Positions 5,042-5,573 of a stretch of 5,573 nt of DNA are shown here, piece after piece (the stretch's first letter is position 1; the number at the start of each line of letters is the position of its first letter). Source of the DNA: Candidatus Galligastranaerophilus intestinigallinarum. GTDB taxonomy: Bacteria; Cyanobacteriota; Vampirovibrionia; Gastranaerophilales; Gastranaerophilaceae. The stretch is from positions 1-5,573 of the forward strand of contig DVKW01000112.1 of the NCBI GenBank assembly GCA_018715855.1, written 5' to 3'. The notes under the pieces are model-generated. The model saw only the letters and a list, made by a program, of their open reading frames with translations. It ran no database searches and had not been told where the DNA came from. The position numbers and the translations under genes were made by a program.

Positions 5042-5573
5042 TTAGTTTTCTTCTTCTTCATCTATATCCATATCAATCATAATGGATGGTTCAGGGTTTA
5101 CTTTAAATTCGCATTCAACCGTTTCTGTTTTAAGCGTCATTTTTCTAATGTCGCTTTTTTCAAGAAGAAGAATATCATCTTTTTCTAAATTTTTAAGGTC
5201 ATCTACAGAAAGTTTTGTATAGCCTGAAATTATATCAACGTATGCAAAATTGTTTAGAAAATCTTCAAATTCAAAATTTTGAATTTTTGCAAGCGGTTTA
5301 ACTTTCAGCCTGTTCAACGGAATTTTTAAACTTAATTTGCCTGCGTTTACTTTTTTTGTTTTTATCAAGAATACAAAATTTAATTCGGTTTTATTTAAAG
5401 GGTCTATTTTTGAAATTTCGGTTTCTTTGATAATAGTATTATCAATGTTTTTTACGATAAATTCAAAGAAATCGTTTAAAATTCTTCTTTCTAATTCTGT
5501 TAATTGTTCCAAATTAAAAAGGGGCGAGTTTGAATTAAAAGTATCATGGAAAATTATTCTTATGAAATCGGAT
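5042..5573 (-). CDS. fliM: Flagellar motor switch protein FliM, C-terminal part; start beyond window
   Basis: FliM links the FliG ring to FliN in the C-ring and binds CheY-P through its N-terminus, which is not visible here. The frame is open to the right edge, giving 176 residues; the TTG at 5512 is not needed as a start, because the codons upstream read on without a stop (ending SPLFN before LEQLTELERR). The visible part begins in the FliM middle domain: LTELERRILNDFFEFIV resembles the family's LT-x-x-E helix, and GKLSLKIPLNRLK matches the family's strand ending in IP. A SpoA domain follows (about 111-165 of the visible part): VDIISGYTKLSVDDLKNLEKDDILLL. The chain ends in an acidic DMDIDEEEEN. 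Position directly before fliN (27-base gap) supports the call. SctQ is possible but less likely beside a FliO-like gene. Middle-domain similarity is weak, so this is a diverged FliM. Confidence 0.8.
   Translation of the reverse strand, partial: SDFIRIIFHDTFNSNSPLFNLEQLTELERRILNDFFEFIVKNIDNTIIKETEISKIDPLNKTELNFVFLIKTKKVNAGKLSLKIPLNRLKVKPLAKIQNFEFEDFLNNFAYVDIISGYTKLSVDDLKNLEKDDILLLEKSDIRKMTLKTETVECEFKVNPEPSIMIDMDIDEEEEN

Noticed and set aside
1..5573. CRISPR arrays, tRNA genes, insertion sequences or att sites
   Set aside because: I saw no spaced direct repeats, no tRNA-like cloverleaf, no transposase and no terminal inverted repeats.

Overview
The window looks like chromosomal DNA from a low-GC (about one third G+C by eye), probably uncultured bacterium that carries a flagellar-type export apparatus. 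Two genes on the + strand face a compact operon of seven genes on the - strand. They meet at a hairpin that can end transcription from both sides. Both ends of the window cut through genes. My best guess for the organism is a gut-type Gastranaerophilales/Melainabacteria (a non-photosynthetic sister lineage of Cyanobacteria). It rests on composition and on the style of the small orphan protein at 931-1578, so it is inference and not demonstrated.

Left part (1-1578, + strand). The 3' three quarters of an L-asparaginase II family gene (Rhizobium etli type, with its NCSGKH and DGCGVP metal-site motifs) runs in from the left edge. A 162-base gap follows, holding a good sigma70-type promoter (TTGACA, 17 bases, TAAACT with an extended -10 TG) and a small dyad. 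Next is an unrecognised 215-residue protein with a glycine-zipper-like N-terminus and one membrane segment.

Middle (1579-1634). An 8-bp hairpin is followed by T5 on the + strand and by a T-rich tract further out on the - strand, between the convergent genes.

Right part (1635-5573, - strand, read right to left). The order is fliM (3' part), fliN, fliO, fliP, fliQ, an unknown exported protein, fliR. Spacing is tight: two TAATG one-base overlaps and gaps of 3-27 bases, most with clear Shine-Dalgarno sequences. FliM and FliN are rotor C-ring proteins. FliO is the assembly factor for FliP. FliP, FliQ and FliR form the membrane core through which flagellar subunits are exported. The presence of a FliO-like protein argues for a flagellar system over an injectisome.

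The unusual content is in the details. FliN has its SpoA domain at the N-terminus followed by a Pro/Ala-rich tail of about 100 residues with internal repeats. FliQ is almost twice its normal length. FliP lacks the usual signal peptide and has M-F-M where M-M-M is usual. An unknown signal-peptide protein starting at TTG sits between fliQ and fliR, in the same frame as fliQ. The operon ends after fliR, with no flhB or flhA.
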